From contig OZ220718.1 of the NCBI GenBank assembly GCA_965116765.1, forward strand, positions 3,472,001 through 3,536,000: 64,000 bases of DNA. The letters run 5' to 3'. This document shows positions 9,956-19,092 of this stretch, in pieces (position 1 is the first letter of the stretch; the number at the start of each line of letters is the position of its first letter). Origin of the DNA: JAJEEA01 sp965116765. GTDB lineage: Bacteria; Acidobacteriota; Vicinamibacteria; Vicinamibacterales; UBA8438. Made by a program: the position numbers and the translations under genes. Under the pieces are notes generated by a model. It did not search any database. It saw nothing but the letters and a program-made list of their open reading frames with translations, and was not told the origin of the DNA.

Positions 9956-11136
9956 TGCGATTGTAACTCGCCCGTGCGGCGGCGGGAATACCGGGTGGCG
10001 CGGGCGTGGGCGGCCCGCACGTCGTCGAGGGTCATGGGGTCCGGCGGCGCCGAGGCCTCCGCGTCGTCGAGGGCCCCCGCGATGACGCGGGGGATCGCGG
10101 TGAACGCGAGCCGCCCGTCGAGGAACGCCTCGACCGCGACCTCGTTCGCGGCGTTGAGGGCCACCGGCAGGGCCGGCCCGCCGCGCAGGGCCCGGTACGC
10201 GAGACCCAGGCACGGGAAGCGGTCGAGGTCGGGGGAGGCGAACTCGAGCCGGCCGCACGCGGCGAGGTCGAGCGGCGGGAGCCGGCTGTCCCACCGGTCG
10301 GGCCAGGAGAACGCGTACTGGATGGGGAGGCGCATGTCGGTGACCCCCATCTGGGCGATCACCGACCCGTCGCCGAGCTCGACCATCGAGTGCACCACCG
10401 ATTGCGGGTGCACGACCACGTCGATGCGGTCGGCCTGCGTGTCGAAGAGCCAGCGGGCCTCGATGACCTCGAGCCCCTTGTTCATCAGCGTCGCCGAGTC
10501 GACGGTGATCTTGCGGCCCATGCGCCAGGTCGGGTGCTCGAGGGCGTCGGCGGGCCGGACCCCCGCGAGGCGCTCGGCGCTCCAGCCGCGGAACGGCCCC
10601 CCGGACGCGGTCAGGATCAGCCGCCGGACCTCGGCCGCCGGCCGGCCGTGGAGGCACTGGTGGATGGCGTTGTGCTCGCTGTCGACGGGCAGCACCGCGA
10701 CGCCGCGCCGGGCCGCCGCCGCCATGACGAGGCCGCCGGCCATGACGAGGATCTCCTTGTTGGCGAGGGCGATGGTCTTGCCCGCCTCGATCGCCGCGAA
10801 GACGGCGTCGAGGGCCGTCGTCCCGGTGGTCGCGAACAGCACGAGGTCGACGGCGGGGTGGGTGGCGGCGGCGATGAGCCCGTCGGCGCCGCTTGCCGCG
10901 TGCTCGATGCCCGCCCGCACCGGCGGCGGCAGCGCCGCCCGCACCGCGGCCAGCCCCTCGTCGGCGGCGGTCGATACCACCCGCGGCCGATGGCGCTCGA
11001 CCTGCTCGGCGAGCCGGGCCGCGTTGGCGCCGGCCGCGAGGCCGACGACCTCGATGCGATCGGGGTGGGCCGCCGCCACCGACAGCGCGCTGACGCCGAT
11101 GGACCCGGTCGACCCGAGAATCGCGATGCGTCTCAC
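9952..11136 (-). CDS. dxr: 1-deoxy-D-xylulose 5-phosphate reductoisomerase
   Basis: Dxr is the second MEP-pathway enzyme, using NADPH to make MEP. The nucleotide site ILGSTGSIG is at the extreme N-terminus; LANKEILVMAG, PVDSEHNAIHQCL, LTASGGPFRGW, the metal/substrate segment ATLMNKGLEVIEA and VVVHPQSVVHSMVE all follow in order. The GTG at 11136 was chosen because it places the Rossmann motif at residues 7-13 as in the family, giving 394 residues. It is coupled to rseP by an ATGA overlap. Confidence 0.95.
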   Translation of the reverse strand: MRRIAILGSTGSIGVSALSVAAAHPDRIEVVGLAAGANAARLAEQVERHRPRVVSTAADEGLAAVRAALPPPVRAGIEHAASGADGLIAAATHPAVDLVLFATTGTTALDAVFAAIEAGKTIALANKEILVMAGGLVMAAAARRGVAVLPVDSEHNAIHQCLHGRPAAEVRRLILTASGGPFRGWSAERLAGVRPADALEHPTWRMGRKITVDSATLMNKGLEVIEARWLFDTQADRIDVVVHPQSVVHSMVELGDGSVIAQMGVTDMRLPIQYAFSWPDRWDSRLPPLDLAACGRLEFASPDLDRFPCLGLAYRALRGGPALPVALNAANEVAVEAFLDGRLAFTAIPRVIAGALDDAEASAPPDPMTLDDVRAAHARATRYSRRRTGELQSQ

Positions 11137-11446
11137 GAGGGCCGCTCCGCCCGTCGCGGTCGCCGGGGGCGGTCCCCACCCCGCCCCGCGCCGCCGGATC
11201 GGCTCTCCCCCTCGGAACAGCGCATCACCCGGCGAGCGGCGGGAGCCCCGGCGGACCACCGGGCGACCGCGCCCGACGAGGCGCAGGGAGGACGCGGATT
11301 GGGCATGCGTCGACAGCGGACCGCTACGCGGTCGGCCCGAAGCACGCGGTCAGCCGGGATGCACCGTCGCCGCGGACGTGTATCACCGGGTACGCCCGAA
11401 CCGGGACATGCCGTCGGCCGGGATGCACCGTCGCCGCGGACGCGCA
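11137..11446. repeat. Gene-free gap with a near-perfect direct repeat of the cdsA 3' end
   Basis: About 48 bases at 11349-11396 are nearly identical to 11413-11460, and the second copy covers the last codons of cdsA. The rest of the 310-base gap between dxr and cdsA is GC-rich with no start, RNA gene or promoter I can support. Confidence 0.6.
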
Positions 11447-12238
11447 TCACCGGTACACCCGGTCCAGGAGCTGCAACATCAGATAGAAGCCCGGGCCGGC
11501 GAACAACAGGCCGTCGATGCGATCGAGCAGCCCGCCGTGGCCGGGAATGAGCGCCGAGGCGTCCTTGACGCCCGCGCCGCGCTTGAGCTGGGACTCGAAG
11601 AGATCGCCGGCGATGCCCAGCCCGGCGATGACCACGCCGAGGAGCGCGCCGAGCGCCGGCCGGCAGCTCAACGCGGCGTGCGCGAAGAAGCCCGCCGCGG
11701 CCATCACCCCACCCCCCGCGGCCAACCCGAACAGGGCCCCCTCGACCGTCTTGCCGGGGCTGACGGCGGCGGCCAGCGGGGTGCGCCCCAGCCACCGCCC
11801 CCCGTAGTACTGGGCCGTGTCGCTGGCCGCGACCAACCCGAGCAGCAGGAGGACGACCGACGGACCGGCCGACGTGCTCACGGCCGCGACCGCCCCCAGC
11901 GGCAGGCCGATGTACAGCAACGGAAACGCCGACGCGGCGGCGTCGCCGAGCACCCGGTCGCCACGCCCCGCCGCCAGGCTCGCTGCGCCGACCGCGAGCA
12001 GCGCGGCCAGCAGCACGGCCGGGGCGGCGCCGTACGCCACGCCGACCACGGTGGCGGCGACGCCGGCGGCGGCTCCGCGGAACACCCGGGCGCCGAGAGC
12101 GGCGGCGAGCCCGGCGTACTCGTGCAGCGCCACCAGCGCCGCCGCCGACGCGAGCGCCACGGTGGCGGCCGGGGGCAGGAAGCGGATCACCGCGACCACC
12201 ACCGGCAGCAGGGCCAGGGCGCTCAGGACGCGCTTCAT
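11447..12238 (-). CDS. cdsA: Phosphatidate cytidylyltransferase (CDP-diglyceride synthase)
   Basis: CdsA makes CDP-diacylglycerol from CTP and phosphatidic acid in the inner membrane. The C-terminal signature GDLFESQLKRGAGVKDAS followed by PGHGGLLDRIDGLL is fully present, and at least six hydrophobic segments precede it. The ATG at 12238 has CAGGAGG eight bases upstream and gives 263 residues, typical of the family. It sits between uppS and dxr on the minus strand. Confidence 0.93.
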   Translation of the reverse strand: MKRVLSALALLPVVVAVIRFLPPAATVALASAAALVALHEYAGLAAALGARVFRGAAAGVAATVVGVAYGAAPAVLLAALLAVGAASLAAGRGDRVLGDAAASAFPLLYIGLPLGAVAAVSTSAGPSVVLLLLGLVAASDTAQYYGGRWLGRTPLAAAVSPGKTVEGALFGLAAGGGVMAAAGFFAHAALSCRPALGALLGVVIAGLGIAGDLFESQLKRGAGVKDASALIPGHGGLLDRIDGLLFAGPGFYLMLQLLDRVYR

Positions 12239-12350
12239 GCCTCGGGCCTCCTGCCGGTTGCGGGCATGCTGCCGGGACTCCTCGTTTCCGCGTCCGGGTT
12301 GCCGCCGGAGGGGCCCTCGGGGGACGTTCCCCGCCCCACCGCGCAGGCGC

Positions 12351-13136
12351 CTACCCCCCGGCCGCCACCGGCCGGGTGATGCCGCCGTAGCGCCGGTCGC
12401 GCTTCTGGAAGTTGACGATCGCCTCGAGCAGGTGCCGGGCGCGGAAGTCGGGCCAGAGAGTGTCGGTGACCCAGATCTCCGAGTAGGCAATCTGCCAGAG
12501 CAGGAAGTTGCTGACCCGCATCTCGCCGCTCGTGCGGATCAGGAGGTCGGGGTCCGGTTGCCCGGCCGTGTAGAGGAGCTCGGCGAAGCGCCGCTCGTCG
12601 AGGTCCGACGGACGGACCCCGTCCGCGATGGCCCGGCGCGCCGCCTCGACGATCTCCGCCCGCCCGCCGTAGTTGAGGGCGATGTTGAACAGCATGCCGC
12701 GGTTGCCCCGGGTGCGCTCCTGCCCCAGGTCGAGCTCGCGCCGGACGTCGACCGGCAGCTTGTCCTGGCACCCGATGACCCGAAAGCGGATGTCGTTGTC
12801 GAGCAGGGTCTGCAGCTCGAGCCACATGTATTTCTTGAGCAGCCCCATCAGCACCGACACCTCGGCGGGAGGCCGCTTCCAGTTCTCGACCGAGAACGCA
12901 TAGAGGGTGAGGACCCGTATCCCGAGCCGGGCGGAGGCCTCCACCACGTCCCGCACCGAGTCGATGCCGGCCCGATGGCCCTCCACCCGGGGCAGGTGGC
13001 GCCGGGCCGCCCACCGGCCGTTGCCGTCCATGATGACGGCGACGTGCACCGGCAGGCGGTCGAAGTCGACCTCCCGGGCGAGGGAGGCTTCCCGCGAGCC
13101 GGCCGGGGTCCAGGTCAGGAGCTCTTCGAGACTCAT
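12351..13136 (-). CDS. uppS: Isoprenyl (undecaprenyl) diphosphate synthase
   Basis: This cis-prenyltransferase makes the C55 lipid carrier for cell-wall and polysaccharide synthesis. The catalytic aspartate lies in AVIMDGNGRWA (about residue 37). FSVENWKRP, FNIALNYGGRAEI, DLLIRTSGEMRVSNF and WPDF follow as in the family. Length is 261 residues. It is the first gene of the uppS-cdsA-dxr-rseP block, which couples lipid-carrier, phospholipid and isoprenoid synthesis with envelope proteolysis. Confidence 0.95.
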   Translation of the reverse strand: MSLEELLTWTPAGSREASLAREVDFDRLPVHVAVIMDGNGRWAARRHLPRVEGHRAGIDSVRDVVEASARLGIRVLTLYAFSVENWKRPPAEVSVLMGLLKKYMWLELQTLLDNDIRFRVIGCQDKLPVDVRRELDLGQERTRGNRGMLFNIALNYGGRAEIVEAARRAIADGVRPSDLDERRFAELLYTAGQPDPDLLIRTSGEMRVSNFLLWQIAYSEIWVTDTLWPDFRARHLLEAIVNFQKRDRRYGGITRPVAAGG

Positions 13137-13282
13137 CCGCGCACTATTCGGGGGCCGCCGCGCGATCCGGCCGGACCGCGGGCACAGCCGCCCACGCTTG
13201 ATGATACGGAACCGCCCGCGCCCCGTTCAAGCCGACCCGGGGGGCTGGGCGGGTTCCGGGGCCGGCGCAAGCCCGGACGTCG

Positions 13283-14056
13283 TCACCCCGGGTACTCGAC
13301 CCCGAGCAGAAAGAGGCCCCGGGAGGGCGCGGTCGGTCCCGCCTCGCCCCGGTCCGCGGCCCGCAGCGCCCGCTCGACCTCCCCCGGGCCCCGCCGGCCC
13401 CGGCCCACGTCGACGAGGGTCCCCGCGATGGTCCGGACCATGTGGCGGAGGAAGCCGCTGCCGCGGACCTCGATGACGGTCGAGTCCGCGCCGCCGTCCG
13501 CCTCGGCCCGGGCGCCGGGGGAGACACGGCGGACGGTGAGGTCGAACAACGTGCGCACGGTGGTGCTGACGCTGCTGCCGGCGGCCTGGAACGCGGCGAA
13601 GTCGTGCTCGCCGACGAGCATCCGGCCCGCCTCGGTCATGGCCGCGACGTCGAGAGGCTCCCGGACGTGCCAGGCGTATCGCCGGAGGAACGGGCTCATC
13701 ACCGGGCCGTGGGCGAGACGATAGCGGTAGGACTTGGCGACGGCGTCGAAGCGCGCGTGGAACGTGTCGGGGGCCGCCTCGCTCGCGACCACGCGGATGT
13801 CCGCGGGGAGCCTCGCGTTCAACGCGCGGGCCAGCGCCCCGGGGTCGATGCCGGCTTCGAGGCGGACCCCCGCCACCTGGCCGAGGGCATGGACGCCGGC
13901 GTCCGTCCGTCCCGCGCCGACGACGGAGACCGGCGCCCCCTCGATGTCGCGGAGCGCCGTCTCGAGGCATCCCTGAATCGAGGCCCCGGCCGCCTGCCGC
14001 TGCCAACCGACGTACTCCGTGCCGTCGTAGGCCACGGTCAGCTTGAACGTGCGCAT
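13283..14056 (-). CDS. truA: tRNA pseudouridine(38-40) synthase
   Basis: TruA isomerises uridines 38-40 of the anticodon stem-loop. The catalytic aspartate is D52 in GAGRTDAGVHALGQ; the N-terminus LTVAYDGTEYVGWQRQ and the C-terminal GSGFLRHMVRTIAGTLVDVG are family-typical. The product has 257 residues. The start at 14056 is supported by the conserved N-terminus, and a TATACT box lies 15 bases upstream, so its leader is very short. Confidence 0.95.
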   Translation of the reverse strand: MRTFKLTVAYDGTEYVGWQRQAAGASIQGCLETALRDIEGAPVSVVGAGRTDAGVHALGQVAGVRLEAGIDPGALARALNARLPADIRVVASEAAPDTFHARFDAVAKSYRYRLAHGPVMSPFLRRYAWHVREPLDVAAMTEAGRMLVGEHDFAAFQAAGSSVSTTVRTLFDLTVRRVSPGARAEADGGADSTVIEVRGSGFLRHMVRTIAGTLVDVGRGRRGPGEVERALRAADRGEAGPTAPSRGLFLLGVEYPG

Positions 14057-14071
14057 CACGACCGCCGCCGG

Positions 14072-14077
14072 AGTATA
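14072..14077 (-). promoter_or_regulatory. Candidate -10 box of truA
   Basis: TATACT read on the minus strand lies 15 bases before the truA ATG, implying a leader of only a few bases. No -35 hexamer is evident. Confidence 0.4.
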
Positions 14078-14256
14078 CCTCCCGCCGCGGCGCCGGCGGG
14101 GGCCGGCCGGGGCCGCGACCGCGACGCCGGGTCCCCAACGCCATCCCGAACGACGGCGCCACTCCTCCCGGGAGCGCTCCACCGCTTCGGATGCCCGGCG
14201 GTGGACGTCGGGCAGCCGGAGGTCCCGGTCGGTCCCCCCCGGCGCGCGGCGGCGGA

Positions 14257-14265
14257 TGGTATACT
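14257..14265 (+). promoter_or_regulatory. Extended -10 promoter of the padR-like gene
   Basis: TGG-TATACT is followed 18 bases later by the ATG at 14284, so the leader is about a dozen bases. PadR regulators often repress their own promoter, but I see no clear operator dyad. Confidence 0.45.
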
Positions 14266-14283
14266 CGGTAACCGAGGCATGAC

Positions 14284-14619
14284 ATGACCAAGCCGTCCAA
14301 CCTCGTGCAGGGCACGCTCGATCTGCTGATCCTGAAGATCCTCGATCTCGAGCCGATGAACGGGTGGGCCCTGAGCCAGCGCCTCAAGCAGGTCTCGAAC
14401 GACGTGCTGCAGGTCAGCGACGGCTCGCTCTACCCCGCCCTCCACAAGCTCGAGCAGCAGGGCTGGATCGCGGCGGAGTGGCGGGAGACGAGCAACCGCC
14501 GGCGCGGGAAGACCTATGCGCTGACGCCGCCCGGACGCCGGTACCTGCGGCAGGAGTCGGAGAGCTGGGAGCGGCTGTCGCAGGCCATCACCCGCGTCGT
14601 GCGGTTGACGGAGGTCTGA
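14284..14619 (+). CDS. PadR-family transcriptional regulator
   Basis: A 111-residue winged-helix protein. The stretch GTLDLLILKILDLEPMNGWA, the recognition region VSDGSLYPALHKLEQQGWI and the wing RRRGKTYALTPPGRRYL are characteristic of short PadR proteins found in Acidobacteria and other phyla next to export systems. The C-terminal helix needed for dimerisation is short but present. It precedes a TolC-type exporter on the same strand after a 380-base gap, so it may control that gene; the effector is unknown. Confidence 0.9.
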   Translation: MTKPSNLVQGTLDLLILKILDLEPMNGWALSQRLKQVSNDVLQVSDGSLYPALHKLEQQGWIAAEWRETSNRRRGKTYALTPPGRRYLRQESESWERLSQAITRVVRLTEV

Positions 14620-14707
14620 GCACCTGCCGGCCTCGCCGGTCCCGGAAGCTCCCCGAGCCCGCGTCACGCCGCCGGCCCGCGTCACGCCGCCGCGCGCGGA
14701 CGTCCCG

Positions 14708-14883
14708 CGGCGGTGCCGGCCGACCCCGGGCGCCGCCGGACGGACGAGGCCGATCCCACCCGGGATTCTGCGCGGAACGGGCCGGCCAGAACGGCGGTGC
14801 CGGCCAGCCCCAGGCGCCCGGCCGCCGCCGCACGGACGAGGCCGATCCCGCACGGGATTCTGCGCGGAACGGGCCGGCCAGAA
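14708..14883. repeat. Two-copy tandem repeat (84 and 92 bases) between padR and tolC
   Basis: The copies run 14708-14791 and 14792-14883. Both start CGGCGGTGCCGGCC, share ACGGACGAGGCCGATCCC and end GATTCTGCGCGGAACG followed by GGCCGGCCAGAA. The surrounding gap (14620-15001) shows no coding potential. A weak A/T-rich patch, CGTCATATACAGG near 14901-14913, may hold the tolC promoter. Confidence 0.7.
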
Positions 14884-15001
14884 CCTGAGCCCTTCGCGAA
14901 CGTCATATACAGGAGGCGGCACGTCGTCCGAGGGAGGCGGCGTTCATGCCATCGCCGACCGGCGGGATGCCGGAACGACGCTTCGTTGTCAGGAGATGGA
15001 G

Positions 15002-16633
15002 ATGCGCAGACTGGTCGTCACGATGCTCATGACGCTCGCGCTGGCGGGCCTGCACCCCACGCGCGGAAACGCCCAGACGGCGGCGGGACTCCCCGCCGCC
15101 GCCGCGCCGCCCGACGCGGCGTCCGCGGGCGGCGTCATCCTGCCCCGGCCCGCCCTCCAGCCGGACCGCCCGGTGCGCCGCCTGTCGGTCGACGAGGCGG
15201 TGACCCTGGCCCTCGAGCAGAACCTCGACCTGCGGGTCGAGCGCATCAACCCGCTGATTCAGGACACGATGGTCGCCGAGGCGCGGTCGGTGTACACCCC
15301 CGAGCTGTCGACGACCGTCACCGGCGACGACTGGGACCGCCCCGCCGGCAACATCTTCGACGGCGGCGACGTGGTGACCAACCGCTACGTGCGGGACGAC
15401 GTGGGCGTGGTGCAGCAGGTGCCCTGGCGGGGCGGCCAGTACTCGGCGGGATGGACCGGCCAGCGATCGACCACGACCAGCATCTTCACCAGCTTCAACC
15501 CGCTGGTGCAGTCGACCCTGAACCTGAACTACATTCAGCCGCTGGTGCGCAACTTCGGCATGGACGGCTTCCGCCAGCAGATAGCGATCAGCCGCGCGAA
15601 CCGCGACATCTCCGACATCGACCTCCGGCGCACCGTCGTCCTGACCGAGCGCACCGTCCGCAACGCCTACTGGGAGCTCGTCTTCGCCCGGTCGTTCCTC
15701 GAGGTGCAGCGGCAGTCGCTGGCCCTCGCGGAGGAGTCGCTGCGCAACAACCGCACCCGGGTCGAGGTGGGCACCATGGCCCCCATCGACATCGTCGAGG
15801 CCGAGAACGAGGTCGCGCGGAACATCGAGGCGGTGATTCGGGCCGAGGCGGGCCTCGAGCGCGCCGAGGACCAGCTGCGGACCCTGGTATTCGACCCCGA
15901 GGGCACGCCCGACTTCTGGTCGATCAGCCTCCAGCCCAGTGACAGCCCGGTGCTGCAGGCGCGCGAGATCGACGTCGACGCCGCCGTCCGCAACGCGCTG
16001 CTGAACCGGACCGACCTCGACACCCTCGACAAGAACCTGGAGATGACCGACACCGACATCCGCTACTTCCGCAACCAGCAGCTGCCCTCCGTGGACCTGC
16101 GGGTCGACTACCGGCTGACGGGGCAGGGCGGGGAGCGGCTGATCCGGGCCGGCGGGTTCCCCGGCACCGTCGTGGACCGGGAGCAGAGGTCGTTCGGCAG
16201 CACCCTCGGCGACATCCTGGCGAACGAGTTCCCGAACTGGACGGTCGGGGTGACCGTCTCCTACCCCTTCGGGACGAGCGCGGCCGACGCCGCCCTCGAG
16301 CGCTCCCGGCTCGAGCGGTCGCGGAGCGAGGCGAGGCGGCGGAGCCTCGAGCTGCGCATCGCCGCCGAGGTCCGCGACGCGGCCCGGAACGTTCGCACCA
16401 ATCTGCAGCGGGTCGAGGCCACCCGCGCCTCGCGGGAGCTCGCGGAGCGCCGCCTCGAGGCCGAGCAGCGCAAGTTCGAGGTGGGCCTGTCCACCAACTT
16501 CTTCGTGTTCCAGTCGCAGCGGGATCTGGCGACGGCGCGCAACACCGAGCAGCAGGCCATTCTCGACTACATCCGGTCGCTGGTGGACTTCGAAGCGGTG
16601 CAGGAGATTCCCCTGGGCGGGGTTGTCCCCTAG
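15002..16633 (+). CDS. TolC-family outer-membrane efflux protein
   Basis: The 543-residue protein starts with a signal peptide (MRRLVVTMLMTLALAG) and contains two outer-membrane-efflux repeats. The first begins LSVDEAVTLALEQNLDLRV and the second near VDAAVRNALLNRTDLD, each with long amphipathic helices such as VRNAYWELVFARSFLEVQRQ. TolC proteins trimerise into a periplasm-spanning exit duct. The ATG at 15002 was preferred over 14996 because GGAG then lies at normal spacing. No fusion protein or pump gene is adjacent, so the inner-membrane partner must be elsewhere. PadR upstream is the likely regulator. Confidence 0.88.
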   Translation: MRRLVVTMLMTLALAGLHPTRGNAQTAAGLPAAAAPPDAASAGGVILPRPALQPDRPVRRLSVDEAVTLALEQNLDLRVERINPLIQDTMVAEARSVYTPELSTTVTGDDWDRPAGNIFDGGDVVTNRYVRDDVGVVQQVPWRGGQYSAGWTGQRSTTTSIFTSFNPLVQSTLNLNYIQPLVRNFGMDGFRQQIAISRANRDISDIDLRRTVVLTERTVRNAYWELVFARSFLEVQRQSLALAEESLRNNRTRVEVGTMAPIDIVEAENEVARNIEAVIRAEAGLERAEDQLRTLVFDPEGTPDFWSISLQPSDSPVLQAREIDVDAAVRNALLNRTDLDTLDKNLEMTDTDIRYFRNQQLPSVDLRVDYRLTGQGGERLIRAGGFPGTVVDREQRSFGSTLGDILANEFPNWTVGVTVSYPFGTSAADAALERSRLERSRSEARRRSLELRIAAEVRDAARNVRTNLQRVEATRASRELAERRLEAEQRKFEVGLSTNFFVFQSQRDLATARNTEQQAILDYIRSLVDFEAVQEIPLGGVVP

Positions 16634-16686
16634 CCCTAGCCCTCCGCGGGCCTTCCGCGGCGACGGCGGCCCCTGGGCGGAACCCG

Positions 16687-17601
16687 TCAGCCGGGAACCA
16701 GGGACCCGGGCGGCGGGCGGCGCCGGCGCCCGCCGGGCCGGCACACCCCCCGCAACGGACACCGGTCGTCGCGTTGCGGCCGGTCGAAGCCGCAGGCGTC
16801 CATCATGCCGAGGTGGCACAACGAGAAGTCGAAGCGGACCGGGTCGGCGGGGTCGAGCCGCCGCAGCGAGTCGGTGATCTCGCGGGCCATCGGCCAGCCC
16901 GGGCTGCGGTACCGGGTGAGCCGCAGGCACCGGCCCACCCGGATCACGTGGGTGTCGAGGGGGACGACGAGGCGGGACGGCGGGAGCCCCGACCAGGCCC
17001 CGAGGTCGACGGCGTCGCGGCGGACCATCCAGCGCAGGAACAGGTTGAGCCGCTTGCAGGCGCTCCCGCCGGCCGGGCGCGGGAAGAACCACGCCACCCG
17101 CCGCCGCCCGCCGCCGCCGTAGACCGGCGCCAGATCGACGGCGAGGGCCCGCGCCGCGAACCGGTCGAGCCCCGGCCCGACGTCGGACGCGGACGGGTCG
17201 TCGCCCTCCAGGAAGAAGCGCTCGATGGAGCCCGAGGCCGCGAGCATGTGCCTGAGGATCCAGAGCAGGGCGGCGACGTCCGGCCCGCGGATCCAGCGGT
17301 GCACGAACGGGCGCAGGGCGTCGGCGTTCCGCGCCGGGTCGAAGCGCCGCACGAAGGCGGCGGGGTGGGGTCCGAGCACCGCCAGCACCGCCTCGATGGA
17401 TTCCAGCACCGCCGCGACCCGGCCGAACGCCAGCCCCGCCGCGCAGAACCCCACCACCTCGCGATCCGCCGGCGCGGGGTACCGCCTGACGAGGTGGACC
17501 GGATCGACCGCCGACTCGGGATGATCGAAGGTCCGGTACAGTCGATCGAGCGGTGCCGCGAGCCGGCGGAGGACGGCGGCCGGCACGCGGCGGCGGGGCA
17601 T
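16687..17601 (-). CDS. DUF2400 / TIGR02757 family protein
   Basis: The 304-residue protein has the family's DNA-glycosylase-like helical layout. VPLDTHVIRVGRCLRL resembles a helix-hairpin-helix region, and the C-terminus carries LCHLGMMDACGF then DDRCPLRGVC, a cysteine set reminiscent of the iron-sulfur loop of endonuclease III. Function is not established for this family; a role in nucleic-acid repair is inference. The start ATG overlaps the pyrC stop (ATGA), so it is the last gene of the pyrR-pyrB-pyrC operon. Confidence 0.8.
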   Translation of the reverse strand: MPRRRVPAAVLRRLAAPLDRLYRTFDHPESAVDPVHLVRRYPAPADREVVGFCAAGLAFGRVAAVLESIEAVLAVLGPHPAAFVRRFDPARNADALRPFVHRWIRGPDVAALLWILRHMLAASGSIERFFLEGDDPSASDVGPGLDRFAARALAVDLAPVYGGGGRRRVAWFFPRPAGGSACKRLNLFLRWMVRRDAVDLGAWSGLPPSRLVVPLDTHVIRVGRCLRLTRYRSPGWPMAREITDSLRRLDPADPVRFDFSLCHLGMMDACGFDRPQRDDRCPLRGVCRPGGRRRRPPPGSLVPG

Positions 17602-19092
17602 CAGGCGCGGGCCGGGGCGTCGGCGGCGGCGACCGCGTCCGGCCCGGGATCGTCGCCGGCGCGCCCGGCGCCGGGGTCGACCCTGGCGTCGGCGCCGCCT
17701 TGGGCGTCGGCGCCGCCCGTGACGTCGGCGCCGCCCCTGGCGCCGGCTCCCCTGGCGTCCGTGCCGCCGGCGGCGGCGAGGAAGGCCCCGGCCCCGGCCA
17801 CCGCGTCGTTCACGTAGACGGTCCGCCCGCCGACGATCGTGGCCGCCACCCCGCCCCGCAGCGACCAGCCGTCGAAGGGCGAGTTGCGGCCCAGGGAACG
17901 GAAGGTCCGGACGTCGACGGTGACCGGCAGATCCGGGGCGAGCACGGTGACGTCGGCCGGCGCCCCCTCGGTCAGGGCGCCGCCTTCGACCCCGAGGATG
18001 CGGGCCGGATTGGCGGAGAGCAGTCCGACGAGGCGGCCCAGCGACACGTGCCCCGCGTGCACGAGCCGGTCCAGGCAGACCGACACCGCGGTCTCGAGAC
18101 CGACGACGCCGAACGGGGCCCGGTCGAACTCGACGAGCTTCTCGTCGAAGTGGTGCGGCGCGTGGTCGCTGGCCACGCAGTCGACGGTGCCGTCGGCGAG
18201 GCCGGCGAGCAGGGCCTCGACGTCGGCGGCGCCGCGCAGGGGCGGGTTCGTCTTGCAGTTGGTGTCGTAGCCGGCGAGCCGCTCGTCGGTCAGGGTCAGG
18301 TGGTGCGGGGTGACCTCGCAGGTGACCGGGACCCCGCGCGCCTTCCCCGACCGCACCGCCCGCAACGTGCCGCGGGTGCTGACGTGGGCGAGGTGGACCG
18401 GCCCGCCCGTGAGCCCGCTCAGGGCCACGTCGCGCTCGGCCGCGATCGCCTCCGCCGCCGCCGGCATGCCGCGCAGCCCCAGCCGCGCCGCCGCCGCCCT
18501 CGTGGGCGACCCCGCCGGCGGTGAGGGCGGCGTCCTCGCAGTGGTCGATCACCGCCATGCCGCACATCGCCGCGTACTCGAGGGCGCGCCGCATCAGCAT
18601 CGCGTCGGCCACCGGGCGCCCGGCGTCGGACACGGCGACGCAGCCGGCGTCGCGCAGCTCGCCGATGGCCGCGAGCTGCCGCCCCGCCCGCCCCTTCGTC
18701 ACCGCCCCGACCGGGTGGACCCGCGCGAGGCCGGCCTCGGCCGCCCTCGCGAGGATGAGCCCGGTCACGCCGGCCTCGTCGTTGGCGGGCTCGGTGTCGG
18801 GCATGCAGGCGACCGCGGTGAAGCCCCCGGCCACCGCGGCCGCGGTCCCCGTGGCGACCGTCTCCCGGTGCTCGGCCCCGGGCTCGCGCAGGTGGACGTG
18901 CATGTCGACGAAGCCCGGACACACCACGCAGCCGGCCGGGACGTCGATGACGACGGCCCCCGGCTCCGCCTCGAGGCCGGGACCGACCCGCGCCACCCGG
19001 CCGTCCCGGATCAGCACGTCGGCGGGGCCGTCGAGGCCGGCCGCGGGGTCGACGACCCGCCCCCCCTTCAGCAGCGTGGTCCGTTCGCTCAC
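17601..19092 (-). CDS. pyrC: Dihydroorotase, one frameshift, low-complexity C-terminal tail
   Basis: PyrC cyclises carbamoyl-aspartate to dihydroorotate. Metal-binding residues are seen in GFVDMHVHLREPG, in CMPDTEPANDE, in HLAHVSTRGTL and in DCVASDHAPHHFDEK. One extra base in the CCC at 18497-18499 (GGG on the coding strand) breaks the frame; repaired, the product is about 496 residues. It exceeds the usual 430 because of a C-terminal tail of Gly/Ala/Asp repeats (GADVTGGADAQGGADARV) that looks disordered. The GTG start overlaps the pyrB stop (GTGA). Confidence 0.9.

Noticed and set aside
8519..12379. 1286-codon open frame on the plus strand
   Set aside because: It runs opposite rseP, dxr and cdsA, whose motifs are unambiguous on the minus strand. 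Its His/Arg/Gln-rich product is typical of the complement of GC-rich genes.
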